A stretch of DNA of 64,000 bases from Fusobacterium nucleatum_L (GTDB lineage: Bacteria > Fusobacteriota > Fusobacteriia > Fusobacteriales > Fusobacteriaceae). The stretch spans positions 248,001 to 312,000 of the forward strand of contig NZ_CP077172.1 in NCBI RefSeq assembly GCF_050231725.1. The letters run 5' to 3'. The position numbers and the translations under genes are program-made. Shown piece after piece: positions 26,828 through 36,298 of the stretch (within the stretch, counting starts at the first letter, position 1; each line of letters begins with the position of its first letter). The notes beneath the pieces are model-generated. The model worked only from the letters and a program-made list of their open reading frames with translations. It made no database searches and had not been told where the DNA came from.

Positions 26828-29800
26828 TTATTCTTCTTCTTTTTCTTCACTATAGTCTAGTGCTGCCATTCTCTTGTATTGTCTCCATCTCTTTTGAGCT
26901 TCTTTCTTATTTGTTTCAAATAGAACTTTAGCTTCTTCTGGATTAGATTTTGTTAGAGTTTGGTATCTTACTTCACCACTTAGATATTCTTCATATTTTT
27001 CCCATTTAGGTTCTTTAGAATCTATTTGTAATGGATTTTTACCTAATTTTTCTAATGAAGGATTGTATCTGAATATTGGCCAATATCCACATTCAGTAGC
27101 TAACTTCATTTCAGTTTGAGATTGTGACATACCTTTCTTAATACCATGGTTGATACAAGGAGAATATGCAATTATAATTGAAGGTCCTTGGTGAGCTTCA
27201 GCTTCTTTAATAGCTTTTAAAACTTGTTGTTGGTTAGCTCCCATAGAAACTTGTGCTACATAGATATGTCCATAAGACATCGCTATTGCAGCCAAATCTT
27301 TTTTCTTAACTGGTTTTCCTGATGCAGCAAATTTTGCAACTGCTCCAGTAGGTGTAGATTTAGATGCTTGTCCTCCTGTATTAGAATAAACTTCTGTATC
27401 AATAACTAATATATTTACATCTTCATTAGATGCAAGTACATGGTCAAGTCCACCATAACCAATATCATAAGCCCATCCATCTCCACCAATTATCCATTGA
27501 GATTTTTTAACAAGATATTGTTTTAAATCTAATATTTCTTTTGCAAAATCTGTATTTAATGCTTCTAATTTTGGAACAAGAATTTCTTTAATTTCTCTTG
27601 TTCTTACTGAATATTGTCTATTTGCTATCCAATCTTTAAATAAAGTAGCTGTTTCTTCATCAACTTTATCCATATTTTCTTCCATAGTATGTTGAATTCT
27701 AGATCTTAGAGCTTCAACTCCTATATGCATACCAAATCCATATTCAGCATTGTCTTCAAATAGAGATGATCCCCAAGAAGGTCCTTCTCCATTAGCATTT
27801 GTTGTATATGGAGTTGAAGGAGCTGAACCTGAATAGATTGAAGAACATCCAGTAGCATTTGCAACCATCATTCTGTCCCCATATAATTGAGTTATCAATT
27901 TAATGTAAGGAGTTTCTCCACATCCTGGACAAGCACCATGGAATTCAAATAGCGGTTGAGCAAATTGAGAACCTTTTACAGTGTCAACTGGCATTAAATC
28001 ACTTCTATATTGAACATTATTAAATAGATATTCAGCTTTGATATCTTCTTTATCATTTAATGAATCAGCTATTGGCATCATATCAAGAGCTTTTGCTGGA
28101 CAAACGTGAGCACAAGATCCACAACCAACACAATCAAGAGTAGAAACTTGAATTCTGTATGCTAGTCCGTCTAAACCTTTTCCTGTAGGTTTCTTAGTTG
28201 CCAATTCAATAGGAGAAGCTTTTAATTCTTCTTCATTTATTAAGAATGGTCTAATAACAGCATGTGGACATACATAAGAACATTGGTTACATTGTATACA
28301 TTTATCTATATTCCATATAGGTACATCAACAGCAACTCCTCTCTTTTCAAAAGCAGAAGTACCATTTTCAAAAGTACCATCTTCATATCCTAAGAATGCA
28401 GATACAGGTAAGTCATTTCCTTTAATTGCATTTATAGGTTTAGCTATATTTTTAACAAAATCAGGTACACTTGGACAACATCCACCACAACTTGCAGCTT
28501 CTTTTGGTTCATTTAAAGCTGTTACTTCAAGATTAGCCCATGCTGGATCTACTTCTATTTCAACTATATCATTAGCTCCTCTGTCTATTGCATTGTAGTT
28601 AAGTTGAACTATTTCATCACCTTTTTTAGCATAAGACTTTTTAGCATAATCTTTCATATATTGTTGAGCTTCTTCAAATGGAATAATTTCAGCCAATTTA
28701 AAGAAAGCAGCTTGCATTATTGTATTTGTTCTTTGACCCAATCCAATTTCATGAGCAAGAGCAGTAGCATTTATAATAAATAATCTTGCTTTATTCTTTG
28801 CTAAGTCTCTTTTTACATTATTAGGAATATTTTCTAATGCTTCTTCTTTAGACCATACACAGTTAAGTAGGAATTTTCCTCCTTCTTTAAGTCCAGAAGT
28901 CATATCATATTGATGTAAATATGCTGGCACAGAACAAGCAACAAATGTTGGTTTAGATACTAAATAAGTTGATCTAATAGGTTTTTTACCAAATCTTAAG
29001 TGAGATCTAGTAACTCCTCCTGATTTTTTAGAGTCATATGCAAAGTACCCTTGAGCATATAAATCTGTTTTATCCCCTATAATTTTGATAGAGTTTTTAT
29101 TTGCTCCAACTGTTCCATCTGCTCCTAATCCATAGAATAGGCAAGCTTTTGTAGAAGGATCTGCAAGTGCTATAGCTGGTCCTACTTCAAGTGATGTATG
29201 AGTAACATCATCAACTATACCAACTGTGAAAGCATCTTTTGGTTCATCTTTCTTTAAGTTATCAAATACAGCTAAAACTTGAGCTGGAGTTGTATCTTTT
29301 GAAGATAATCCATATCTTCCTCCAACTATTAATGGAGCATTTTCTTTATTATAGAATAATGCTTTAATGTCAAGTAATAAAGGTTCTCCTAATGAACCAG
29401 GTTCTTTTGTTCTATCTAAAACTGAAATTCTTTTTACAGTTTTTGGTAAAACATCAAAGAAATATTTAGCAGAGAAAGGTCTATATAAGTGAACAGATAT
29501 TAAACCTACTTTTTCTCCCTTTTCTACTAAGTAATCAATAACTTCTTGAGCAGCTTCACAAACTGATCCCATTGCAATTATAATTCTTTCAGCATCTGGA
29601 GCACCATAGTAGTTAAATGGTTTATAATCTCTACCAGTTATTTTTGAAATTTCTTTCATATAGTCAGCAACTATATCTGGAACTGCATCATAGAATTTAT
29701 TTTGAACTTCTCTTGTTTGGAAGTAAATATCATCATTTTGTGCAGTACCTCTTGTTACTGGATGTTCAGGATTTAAAGCTCTTTGTCTAAATTCTTCTAA

Positions 29801-30397
29801 AGCTTTCCAATCTACTAATTTCTTTAAGTCGTCATATTCCATTACTTCAACTTTTTGAATTTCATGAGAAGTTCTAAATCCATCAAAGAAGTGTAAGAAA
29901 GGAACTCTTGATTTTAAAGCAGCTAAGTGAGCTACTCCTGCTAAGTCCATAACTTCTTGTACAGAGTTTGTAGCAAGCATTGCAAAACCAGTTTGTCTTG
30001 CTGCATAGATATCTTGGTGGTCACCAAAAATTGATAATGCTTGTGCAGATAAAGATCTTGCAGATACATGTATAACTCCTGGTAATAATTCTCCAGCTAT
30101 CTTATACATATTAGGAATTTTTAAAAGTAACCCTTGTGATGCAGTATAAGTAGTTGTTAAAGCACCAGCTTGTAGAGATCCGTGAACAGTTCCTGCTGCT
30201 CCTCCTTCTGATTGCATTTCAACTAATTTTACTGGAACACCAAATATATTCTTAACTCCTCTTGATGCCCATTCATCTGTATATTCTGCCATTGGAGAAG
30301 ATGGAGTTATAGGATAAATCCCAGCCACTTCTGTAAAAGCATATGATGCGTATGCAGCGGCTTGGTTACCGTCCATAGTTTGCATTTTTTTAGCCAT
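26828..30397 (-). CDS. nifJ: Pyruvate:ferredoxin (flavodoxin) oxidoreductase
   Basis: A 1189-residue single-chain PFOR that oxidises pyruvate with CoA to acetyl-CoA, CO2 and reduced ferredoxin. The N-terminal half holds the pyrimidine-binding and transketolase-like domains (YPITPSSPMAEY near residue 29). Two 4Fe-4S motifs lie around residues 695-760 (CIQCNQCSYVCP and CVGCGSCAHVCP), followed by the TPP-binding domain with CPGCGETPY, GDGWAYDIGYGG and NVLVIDTEVYSNTGGQ-type sequence, the conserved cysteine for the proximal cluster among them. AGGAGG is 7 bases before the ATG. With pta and ackA upstream it forms the pyruvate-to-acetate ATP pathway of this anaerobe. Confidence 0.97.
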   Translation of the reverse strand: MAKKMQTMDGNQAAAYASYAFTEVAGIYPITPSSPMAEYTDEWASRGVKNIFGVPVKLVEMQSEGGAAGTVHGSLQAGALTTTYTASQGLLLKIPNMYKIAGELLPGVIHVSARSLSAQALSIFGDHQDIYAARQTGFAMLATNSVQEVMDLAGVAHLAALKSRVPFLHFFDGFRTSHEIQKVEVMEYDDLKKLVDWKALEEFRQRALNPEHPVTRGTAQNDDIYFQTREVQNKFYDAVPDIVADYMKEISKITGRDYKPFNYYGAPDAERIIIAMGSVCEAAQEVIDYLVEKGEKVGLISVHLYRPFSAKYFFDVLPKTVKRISVLDRTKEPGSLGEPLLLDIKALFYNKENAPLIVGGRYGLSSKDTTPAQVLAVFDNLKKDEPKDAFTVGIVDDVTHTSLEVGPAIALADPSTKACLFYGLGADGTVGANKNSIKIIGDKTDLYAQGYFAYDSKKSGGVTRSHLRFGKKPIRSTYLVSKPTFVACSVPAYLHQYDMTSGLKEGGKFLLNCVWSKEEALENIPNNVKRDLAKNKARLFIINATALAHEIGLGQRTNTIMQAAFFKLAEIIPFEEAQQYMKDYAKKSYAKKGDEIVQLNYNAIDRGANDIVEIEVDPAWANLEVTALNEPKEAASCGGCCPSVPDFVKNIAKPINAIKGNDLPVSAFLGYEDGTFENGTSAFEKRGVAVDVPIWNIDKCIQCNQCSYVCPHAVIRPFLINEEELKASPIELATKKPTGKGLDGLAYRIQVSTLDCVGCGSCAHVCPAKALDMMPIADSLNDKEDIKAEYLFNNVQYRSDLMPVDTVKGSQFAQPLFEFHGACPGCGETPYIKLITQLYGDRMMVANATGCSSIYSGSAPSTPYTTNANGEGPSWGSSLFEDNAEYGFGMHIGVEALRSRIQHTMEENMDKVDEETATLFKDWIANRQYSVRTREIKEILVPKLEALNTDFAKEILDLKQYLVKKSQWIIGGDGWAYDIGYGGLDHVLASNEDVNILVIDTEVYSNTGGQASKSTPTGAVAKFAASGKPVKKKDLAAIAMSYGHIYVAQVSMGANQQQVLKAIKEAEAHQGPSIIIAYSPCINHGIKKGMSQSQTEMKLATECGYWPIFRYNPSLEKLGKNPLQIDSKEPKWEKYEEYLSGEVRYQTLTKSNPEEAKVLFETNKKEAQKRWRQYKRMAALDYSEEKEEE

Positions 30398-30491
30398 ATA
30401 GTTTCCTCCTAAATTTCTAATTGTTTAATTTCTATCATTTCACTAATATTTAATTAATAACTTTGTATTGTTTTATTTCTTAATTATATTC

Positions 30492-31688
30492 TTATTTTGC
30501 TAATCTAAAAGTATCTCTTGCTATTACTAATTCTTCATTTGTAGGTATTTTATATACTAAAACCTTTGAAGTTTCTTTAGATAATTTTACATTTCCTTTT
30601 TTTCTAACTGAATTAATTTCTTTATCTAATTCAACACCTAAAAATTCTAATCCTTCTAATGCTCTTTCTCTAGTCATTGAAGAATTTTCTCCAATTCCTC
30701 CTGTAAAACAGATAGCATCTACTCCACCCATAATAGCAGCATAAGCTCCTATATATGATCTTAACTTATGCATAGAAACACTTTCAGCAAGTATTGCTCT
30801 TTCATCTCCAGCAACTACAGCATTTTCTAAGTCTCTACAGTCAGATGATTTTCCAAACAATCCTAAAATTCCAGATTTTTTATTCATTCTGTCATCCATT
30901 TGAGCATCTGTGAGTCCTCTTTTATTTTTAACAAATAGTACTGCTGCTGGATCTATATCTCCACATCTTGTTCCCATCATTAAACCTTGTAAAGGAGTTA
31001 ATCCCATTGAAGTATCAACTGATTTTCCATCTTTAACTGCAGTTATTGATGCTCCATTACCTAAGTGACAAACAATTATTTTTGAATGTTCTGGATTTCC
31101 CATAATTTCTCTCATAATTCCAGATACGTATAAATGAGATGTTCCATGGAAACCATATTTTCTAACTTTTAATTCTTTATAATCTTCATATGGTAATGGA
31201 TACAAAAATGCTTCTGGCTTCATAGTTTGGTGGAAAGCAGTATCAAATACAGCTACATTTTTCTTACCAGGCATAAGTTCCATACAAGTTCTTATTCCCA
31301 TTAAGTTTGCTGGATTATGTAAAGGTGCTAAGTCATTATTTGCTTCAATAGCTTTTAAAACAGCATCATTTATTAAAACTGATTGTGCAAATTCTTCTCC
31401 TCCATGTACAACTCTATGTCCTATAGCATCTACTTCATCAACAGAAGCTATAACTCCTATTTCTTTATCAGTTAAATGAGATATTACTAATTCTAATGCT
31501 TCTTTATGGCTTGGCATAGAAGTTTCTAATTTTTTTTCGAAATCTTTAGCAGGAACTTCGTATTCTATCTTAGAACCATCTATTCCAATTCTTTCACAAA
31601 GCCCTTTTGCGAAAACTTCTTCAGTTTCTGGGTTTATTAATTGATATTTTAGTGAAGAACTTCCACAATTGATTACTAGTATTTTCAT
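30492..31688 (-). CDS. ackA: Acetate kinase
   Basis: A 398-residue acetate kinase converting acetyl phosphate + ADP into acetate + ATP. The signature MKILVINCGSSSLKYQL opens the protein; the phosphate and substrate regions FDTAFHQTM, KYGFHGTSH, HLGNGASI and the adenosine region FTGGIGENS are all intact. GGAGG lies 9 bases before the ATG. It follows pta by 88 bases, and nifJ follows it after 94 bases with no terminator visible in either gap, so the three may form one transcript. Confidence 0.97.
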   Translation of the reverse strand: MKILVINCGSSSLKYQLINPETEEVFAKGLCERIGIDGSKIEYEVPAKDFEKKLETSMPSHKEALELVISHLTDKEIGVIASVDEVDAIGHRVVHGGEEFAQSVLINDAVLKAIEANNDLAPLHNPANLMGIRTCMELMPGKKNVAVFDTAFHQTMKPEAFLYPLPYEDYKELKVRKYGFHGTSHLYVSGIMREIMGNPEHSKIIVCHLGNGASITAVKDGKSVDTSMGLTPLQGLMMGTRCGDIDPAAVLFVKNKRGLTDAQMDDRMNKKSGILGLFGKSSDCRDLENAVVAGDERAILAESVSMHKLRSYIGAYAAIMGGVDAICFTGGIGENSSMTRERALEGLEFLGVELDKEINSVRKKGNVKLSKETSKVLVYKIPTNEELVIARDTFRLAK

Positions 31689-31776
31689 TTATCTTTTCCT
31701 CCATTATTCTATATTATTTTTTTATACCTACTTCAATTTCATTTTTGATATTTTATAACAATAATTCTTTTCTAAA

Positions 31777-32781
31777 TTAGCATTCAGCACAAGCTTGAGC
31801 AGATGTAATAGCTGTTAATACAACTATATCTTCAACTGAGCATCCTCTTGATAAGTCATTTACTGGAGCATTTAACCCTTGAATAATTGGTCCATATGCA
31901 TTAGCACCTGCTAATCTTTGAACTAATTTATATCCTATATTTCCAGCTGATAATGTAGGGAATATTAAGACATTAGCATTTCCTGATACATCAGATAGAG
32001 GAGCTTTGATTTCTCCAACTGATTTTACTAATGCAGCATCTGCTTGTAATTCATCATCAAATCTAAACGGAACTTTTCTTTCTCTTAAAATTTTTCCAGC
32101 TTCTACAACTCTGTCTACGCATTCATGTTTAGCTGAACCTTTTGTTGAGAAAGTCATCAATGCTACTCTTGGATTTATTCCTGCTATTCTAACAGCAGTT
32201 TCTGCAGCTGAAGTTGCTATGTCTGCTAATTGTTCAGAAGTTGGGAATGGAATAACTGAACAATCTCCAAATACTAAAACACTTCCAAATAAATCTTTAA
32301 ATTGTGATAATTCCATAATGAAAACAGATGAAACTGTCTTTACTCCTGGTTGAGTCCCTATAACTTGAATTCCTGCTCTTAATACATTTGCAGTTGGTGA
32401 TGCAGAACCAGATACCATTCCATCAGCATCTCCCATTTTTACTAACATTGCTCCAAAAAAGTTTGAATCAGTTTGTAATATTTTTTTAGCTTCTTCTGGA
32501 GTCATTCCTTTTTTTGATCTTAATTCTACTAATTTGTTGACATAGTCATTTAGTCTTTCAAATTTATAAGGATCAACTATTTTAACTCCATCTAATGACA
32601 CTTCATAAGCTTTTGCACTGTGCATTATTGTTTCTTGGTTTCCCACAAGAATAACTTGAGCTAAACCTTCTTTTAAAATTTGTGCAGTTGCTCTTATTAC
32701 TCTTTCATCACTTGATTCAGGTAAAACTATTCTTCTGTTTGCTTGTAAGGCTTTTTTTCTAACTTGCCCTAAAAAACTCAT
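31777..32781 (-). CDS. pta: Phosphate acetyltransferase
   Basis: A 334-residue short-form Pta (catalytic domain only, as in Firmicutes) exchanging the CoA of acetyl-CoA for phosphate. Family blocks include LPESSDERVIRA at the N-terminus, DGMVSGSASPTANVLRAGI, FSTKGSAKHE and the C-terminal GNIGYKLVQRLAGANAYGPI. GGGAG at 32790-32794 is 8 bases from ATG 32781; the in-frame GTG at 32790 overlaps the ribosome binding site. The C-terminus ends unusually in ACAEC, with two cysteines, which is worth noting but not diagnostic. First gene of the pta-ackA-nifJ group. Confidence 0.96.
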   Translation of the reverse strand: MSFLGQVRKKALQANRRIVLPESSDERVIRATAQILKEGLAQVILVGNQETIMHSAKAYEVSLDGVKIVDPYKFERLNDYVNKLVELRSKKGMTPEEAKKILQTDSNFFGAMLVKMGDADGMVSGSASPTANVLRAGIQVIGTQPGVKTVSSVFIMELSQFKDLFGSVLVFGDCSVIPFPTSEQLADIATSAAETAVRIAGINPRVALMTFSTKGSAKHECVDRVVEAGKILRERKVPFRFDDELQADAALVKSVGEIKAPLSDVSGNANVLIFPTLSAGNIGYKLVQRLAGANAYGPIIQGLNAPVNDLSRGCSVEDIVVLTAITSAQACAEC

Positions 32782-33101
32782 TATAATCACTCCCTATTTT
32801 TAGTATGTATAACTTTAAATTTGTCTTTCAAATTTATTAAGTATATATTAACACTGATTATGATTAAATGCAATATTTTTATTGAAAAATTTGCTTAAAT
32901 TTTAGTAAAAATTTATCAACTTAATATCCTACTATTTTCTTTTATTATCTTTAAAATATATGTTCTTTATATTAATATTTTTATTGAATTTAGATTACAA
33001 TTTATTTTTTTTAATTTTTTATATAATTAATTTTTATTTTATTTTATTAAGTCCTACTTAACAGAAAGATTTTTAGAATCTGAATTCCAATATTATCTGT
33101 T
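32782..33101. other. AT-rich intergenic region, pta / cobB
   Basis: These 320 bases hold the pta promoter (32845-32873) at one end. The rest is almost pure A/T with runs of T. I see no gene, no RNA structure and no clear terminator for the upstream sirtuin gene. Confidence 0.6.
32845..32873 (-). promoter_or_regulatory. Candidate promoter for pta-ackA-nifJ
   Basis: On the minus strand TTGCAT (32868-32873) is followed after 17 bases by TAATAT (32845-32850), preceded by TGT as an extended -10. The pta start is 64 bases downstream. Confidence 0.6.
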
Positions 33102-33833
33102 TTAAATTTTTTTAACTTTTTCAACAACATTATCCATAACATATGAAAAGTTATCTTTTATTACTAATGAAGCTTCTCCATCATATTGGGTATCCATATC
33201 ATTTATAATAATCAAATTTTTTCCTTTAAAATATCTTAGGTAATAAGCAGCAGGATAAACTGTTAGACTTGTTCCTGCAACTATCAAAGTGTCTGCTTGT
33301 TCAAGTTGATAAATAGCTTCATTGACAACAGCTTGATTTAAATTTTCTCCATATAAAGTAACATCTGGTCTAACTATCCCACCACATTCACAAGAAAAAT
33401 TCTTATCTGCTGTTTTTCCACAAGATAAACAATACCATCTTTTTAAACTTCCATGTAATTCTAAAACATTTTTATTTCCAGATACTTGGTGCAAATCATC
33501 AATATTTTGAGTTATAACAGCTTTTAGAATTCCCATCTTTTCAAGTTCTACCAAAGCCATATGTCCTTTATTTGGTTTTAAACCATTAATATTTAATTCT
33601 TTTTCCACATATTCTATAAAAATATCTCTATGCGAATAAAAGAACTCTGAACTCAGCACTTCTTCTGGTCTATATTTATTCTTATAAAGTGTTTTATACA
33701 GTCCATTTTTTCCCCTGAAATCTTTTACACCACTATCTGTTGAAGTACCAGCTCCTCCAAAGAAAACTAAATATTTTGTAGCTTTTAATATATTAATCAA
33801 TTCTAAAATTTTTTCATCTCTTCTAACATCCAT
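33102..33833 (-). CDS. cobB: Sir2-family NAD-dependent protein deacylase
   Basis: A 243-residue sirtuin. NAD-binding FFGGAGTSTDSGVKDFRG, catalytic TQNIDDLHQ and ELHGS with the general-base His, a zinc site built from CLSC and CECG, and AGTSLTVYPAA are all present. The NAD loop has VKD where most sirtuins have IPD. It removes acetyl or other acyl groups from lysines using NAD+. AGGAGG is 7 bases before the ATG. Placement beside pta/ackA is suggestive, because acetyl phosphate drives non-enzymatic protein acetylation, but it has a separate transcription unit. Confidence 0.92.
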   Translation of the reverse strand: MDVRRDEKILELINILKATKYLVFFGGAGTSTDSGVKDFRGKNGLYKTLYKNKYRPEEVLSSEFFYSHRDIFIEYVEKELNINGLKPNKGHMALVELEKMGILKAVITQNIDDLHQVSGNKNVLELHGSLKRWYCLSCGKTADKNFSCECGGIVRPDVTLYGENLNQAVVNEAIYQLEQADTLIVAGTSLTVYPAAYYLRYFKGKNLIIINDMDTQYDGEASLVIKDNFSYVMDNVVEKVKKI

Positions 33834-33996
33834 AAATTTACCTCCTGATATTAAATTTATATCTTTATTTTATCAAATTTCTATATATTTTTATACTAAT
33901 TTCAACTTTATTTTAAAACATTTAATGAAAAATATATTTTTACAATTGATATTATTTTTATGAAAATTAATTTTTTTAATTTATATAAAAATTTAT

Positions 33997-34025
33997 TTGA
34001 CATTTATTTTTTAGTATGCTATATT
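33997..34025 (+). promoter_or_regulatory. Strong promoter with a long leader
   Basis: TTGACA (33997-34002) and TATATT (34020-34025) are 17 bases apart, and TGC precedes the -10. It drives a leader of about 270 bases before the M20 gene at 34305. The stretch from 33834 up to this promoter holds only the cobB ribosome binding site and AT-rich sequence. Confidence 0.82.
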
Positions 34026-34054
34026 AATAAAAATAAATTTTAAGGAGGTTCAAA

Positions 34055-34156
34055 ATGTTTCTTAGTAAAACAAGGATAAGGAAAAATATATTTACTATAA
34101 AATTGAATAACTTGTCTAATTGTATGCTAAGGACTGTTTATACCTTTATTTTTTAG
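34055..34156 (+). CDS. Possible 33-residue leader peptide
   Basis: ATG at 34055 has AAGGAGG at 34042-34048, an ideal ribosome binding site, about 23 bases after the likely transcription start. The frame runs 33 codons (MFLSKTRIRKNIFTIKL...) to TAG at 34154-34156. The peptide is basic and hydrophobic with no run of a single amino acid. It lies between a strong promoter and a terminator hairpin, so it is more likely a leader that controls the downstream genes than a protein with its own job. Too short for most gene finders. Confidence 0.5.
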   Translation: MFLSKTRIRKNIFTIKLNNLSNCMLRTVYTFIF

Positions 34157-34247
34157 TATAATTATTTTTTGATATTTTAATAAAATTAATTTCTATATAG
34201 TTATTAAGATATTTATATGATTTTTTATATAAAAAACTAATAATAAG

Positions 34248-34280
34248 TCAGTATAGCGTTCAATGTTATACTGATTTTTT
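34248..34280 (+). terminator. Terminator hairpin in the leader, possible attenuator
   Basis: TCAGTATA / TATACTGA form an 8-bp stem followed by TTTTTT, only 24 bases before the M20 gene and downstream of its promoter. Nothing but the short leader reading frame would be terminated here, which points to attenuation. Confidence 0.65.
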
Positions 34281-34304
34281 ATTTTATAAATTTAGGAGGT
34301 AAGT

Positions 34305-35483
34305 ATGGAAAGTAGAAAAGAAATTTTATCAGGGCTTTTTGATAAATACAGGAGTGAATTAAAAGATTTAAATGAATATCTCTACAATAATCCAGAGCTA
34401 GGCTTACAAGAATATAAAGCTTGTATAGCTCATACAGATATTTTAAAAAAATATGATTTTGAAGTTGAAAAAGGCTTTGCTAATTTTGAAACAGCATATA
34501 AGGCAAGTTACAAAAATGGTAATGGACCAAGGATTGCTATTCTTGCCGAATACGATGCTCTCCCTAAAATTGGGCATGGTTGTGGGCATAATGCTTATGG
34601 AGTTACAAGTATTGCAAGTGGTATTTTAATAAAAGAATTAATGCAGAAGTTAGATTTACAAGGAGAAATTTTAGTTATTGGAACACCTGCTGAAGAGACA
34701 AATGGTGCTAAGGTAGATATGGTTAAACTTGGTATTTTTAATGATATTGACATTGCTATGTCAGTTCATCCTAGTGGTGAAGCACATATTAGAAGTGGAA
34801 AGTCACATGCAATGGAAGCTCTCCAATTTACCTTTAAAGGAAAAACAGCTCATGCTGCTTCCTCACCTCATGAAGGAATAAATGCACTTGATGGTGTTTT
34901 AAATTTATTTAATTCAATTAATGCTCTAAGGCAACAAACTTTATCCTCTGCAAGAATACATGGAATTATCTCAAATGGCGGAGAAGCTGCTAATATAATT
35001 CCTGATTTAGCTATTGCTAATTTTTATGTAAGAGCAGAGACACTTGGATACTTAAAAGAATTGGTTGAAAGAGTTAAAAACTGTGCTAAAGGAGCGGCTC
35101 TTGCAAGTGGTACTGAACTTGAAATAATAAATTATGAAACAAGTTTTGCTAATCTTGTTACAAATAAAAAACTGATGGAACTATATGAAAAAAATTTAAG
35201 GAGCTTAGATGTCACAGATATAAGAGACAAGGAAGGTTTGGGATCGACAGATATGGGAGATGTGAGTCATTGTTGTCCTACTATTCATCCATATTTTCCT
35301 TTAACCACTGAGCATTTAGTAGGACACACTATTGAATTCGCAACTGCATCTATTCAAGAAGAAGCCTATAAAGGAATGAAAGAAGCTTGCTTAGCAATGG
35401 CTCTATCTTGTCTTGACATATTTGAAAAGCCAGAGGTCTTAAAAGGAATTAAAGAAGAATTTTATCAAACATTTAAAAAATAA
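34305..35483 (+). CDS. M20 family amidohydrolase / peptidase (AbgB-like)
   Basis: A 392-residue cytoplasmic metal-dependent amidohydrolase of the M20D group. Metal and catalytic elements are visible: HGCGHN near residue 97, GTPAEETNGAK with the Glu pair near 130, MSVHPSG, and a C-terminal histidine block around TTEHLVGH. GKTAHAASSPHEGINALDG is the dimerisation-domain signature shared with AbgB and related aminoacylases. It should split an N-acyl or aminobenzoyl amino acid or a small peptide. AGGAGGT is 5 bases before the ATG. An amino-acid-binding protein follows after 14 bases, suggesting uptake and hydrolysis of the same kind of compound. Confidence 0.88.
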   Translation: MESRKEILSGLFDKYRSELKDLNEYLYNNPELGLQEYKACIAHTDILKKYDFEVEKGFANFETAYKASYKNGNGPRIAILAEYDALPKIGHGCGHNAYGVTSIASGILIKELMQKLDLQGEILVIGTPAEETNGAKVDMVKLGIFNDIDIAMSVHPSGEAHIRSGKSHAMEALQFTFKGKTAHAASSPHEGINALDGVLNLFNSINALRQQTLSSARIHGIISNGGEAANIIPDLAIANFYVRAETLGYLKELVERVKNCAKGAALASGTELEIINYETSFANLVTNKKLMELYEKNLRSLDVTDIRDKEGLGSTDMGDVSHCCPTIHPYFPLTTEHLVGHTIEFATASIQEEAYKGMKEACLAMALSCLDIFEKPEVLKGIKEEFYQTFKK

Positions 35484-35497
35484 AAAGGAGAAATACT

Positions 35498-36244
35498 ATG
35501 AAAAAAATAATTACTATGTTAATGTTAATCTTATCTACTTTGTCTTTTGCAGCTAAAAAATTATATGTAGGAACAAATGCTGAATTTAAACCTTATGAAT
35601 ATCTTGAAAATAATAAAATGGTAGGTTTTGATATTGAGTTAATGGAATTACTTGGAAAAGAATTAGGTTATGAAATTAAATGGCAAGATATGAGTTTTGA
35701 TGGTTTACTGCCTGCTCTTCAAATGAAAAAAATTGATGCTGTTATAGCTGGAATGTCTGCAACTCCCGAAAGAAAAAAAGCTGTATCTTTCTCTATACCT
35801 TATATATTCTTTGAAGGAGGGCATTCTGTTATAGTTAATAGTAAAAGCACTTTCAAGAAAAAAGAAGATTTAAAAGGAAAAACTATAGGAGTACAACTTG
35901 GAACTATTCAAGAACAATTTACTAAAGACAATGATTCTATTCCTAAGTTATATAACAACTTTACAGAAGCTCTGTTAGATTTACAAAATCAAAAAATTGA
36001 TGCTGTTATAATTGCAGAAGTTACTGGTAATGAATATTTAAAAACTATGAAAGGAATTAAAAAAATTGATACAATAAAAGATAAATTACCTAGTGCTGCT
36101 ATTGCTTTTAGAAAAGTAGACTCTGAACTTGCAAAAAAGTTTTCAGATGCAATTTTAAAATTAAAAAATACTCCTGAATATGCTAAACTTGTTAAAAAGT
36201 ATTTTCCTGAACATTATGATAATTTTATAGCAAATCAAAACTAA
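35498..36244 (+). CDS. Amino-acid ABC transporter substrate-binding protein
   Basis: A 248-residue periplasmic binding protein of family 3 with a signal peptide ending LSFA. It shares the blocks LYVGTNAEFKPYEY, FDGLLPALQMKK and VIAGMSATPERKKAV with the paralogue at 425 but has a different lobe-two sequence. No permease or ATPase gene is next to it, so it must borrow a membrane complex from elsewhere, possibly that of the 425 system. AAGGAG precedes the ATG. It is cotranscribed with the M20 amidohydrolase and ends the unit. Confidence 0.9.
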   Translation: MKKIITMLMLILSTLSFAAKKLYVGTNAEFKPYEYLENNKMVGFDIELMELLGKELGYEIKWQDMSFDGLLPALQMKKIDAVIAGMSATPERKKAVSFSIPYIFFEGGHSVIVNSKSTFKKKEDLKGKTIGVQLGTIQEQFTKDNDSIPKLYNNFTEALLDLQNQKIDAVIIAEVTGNEYLKTMKGIKKIDTIKDKLPSAAIAFRKVDSELAKKFSDAILKLKNTPEYAKLVKKYFPEHYDNFIANQN

Positions 36245-36252
36245 GAAAAAAT

Positions 36253-36287
36253 TGCACCCCTAATCTCATCTTGAGACTAGAGGTGCA
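36253..36287. terminator. Bidirectional terminator
   Basis: A 16-bp stem with two mismatches (from TGCACC to GGTGCA) lies between converging genes. CATTTTTA follows on the plus strand and ATTTTTTC on the minus strand. Confidence 0.82.
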
Positions 36288-36298
36288 GTTCATTTTTA

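Noticed and set aside
34055..34156. Classical amino-acid attenuation by the leader peptide.
   Set aside because: The 33 codons contain no run or enrichment of one regulatory amino acid, so the trp/his-type mechanism is not supported; only a general attenuator is proposed.
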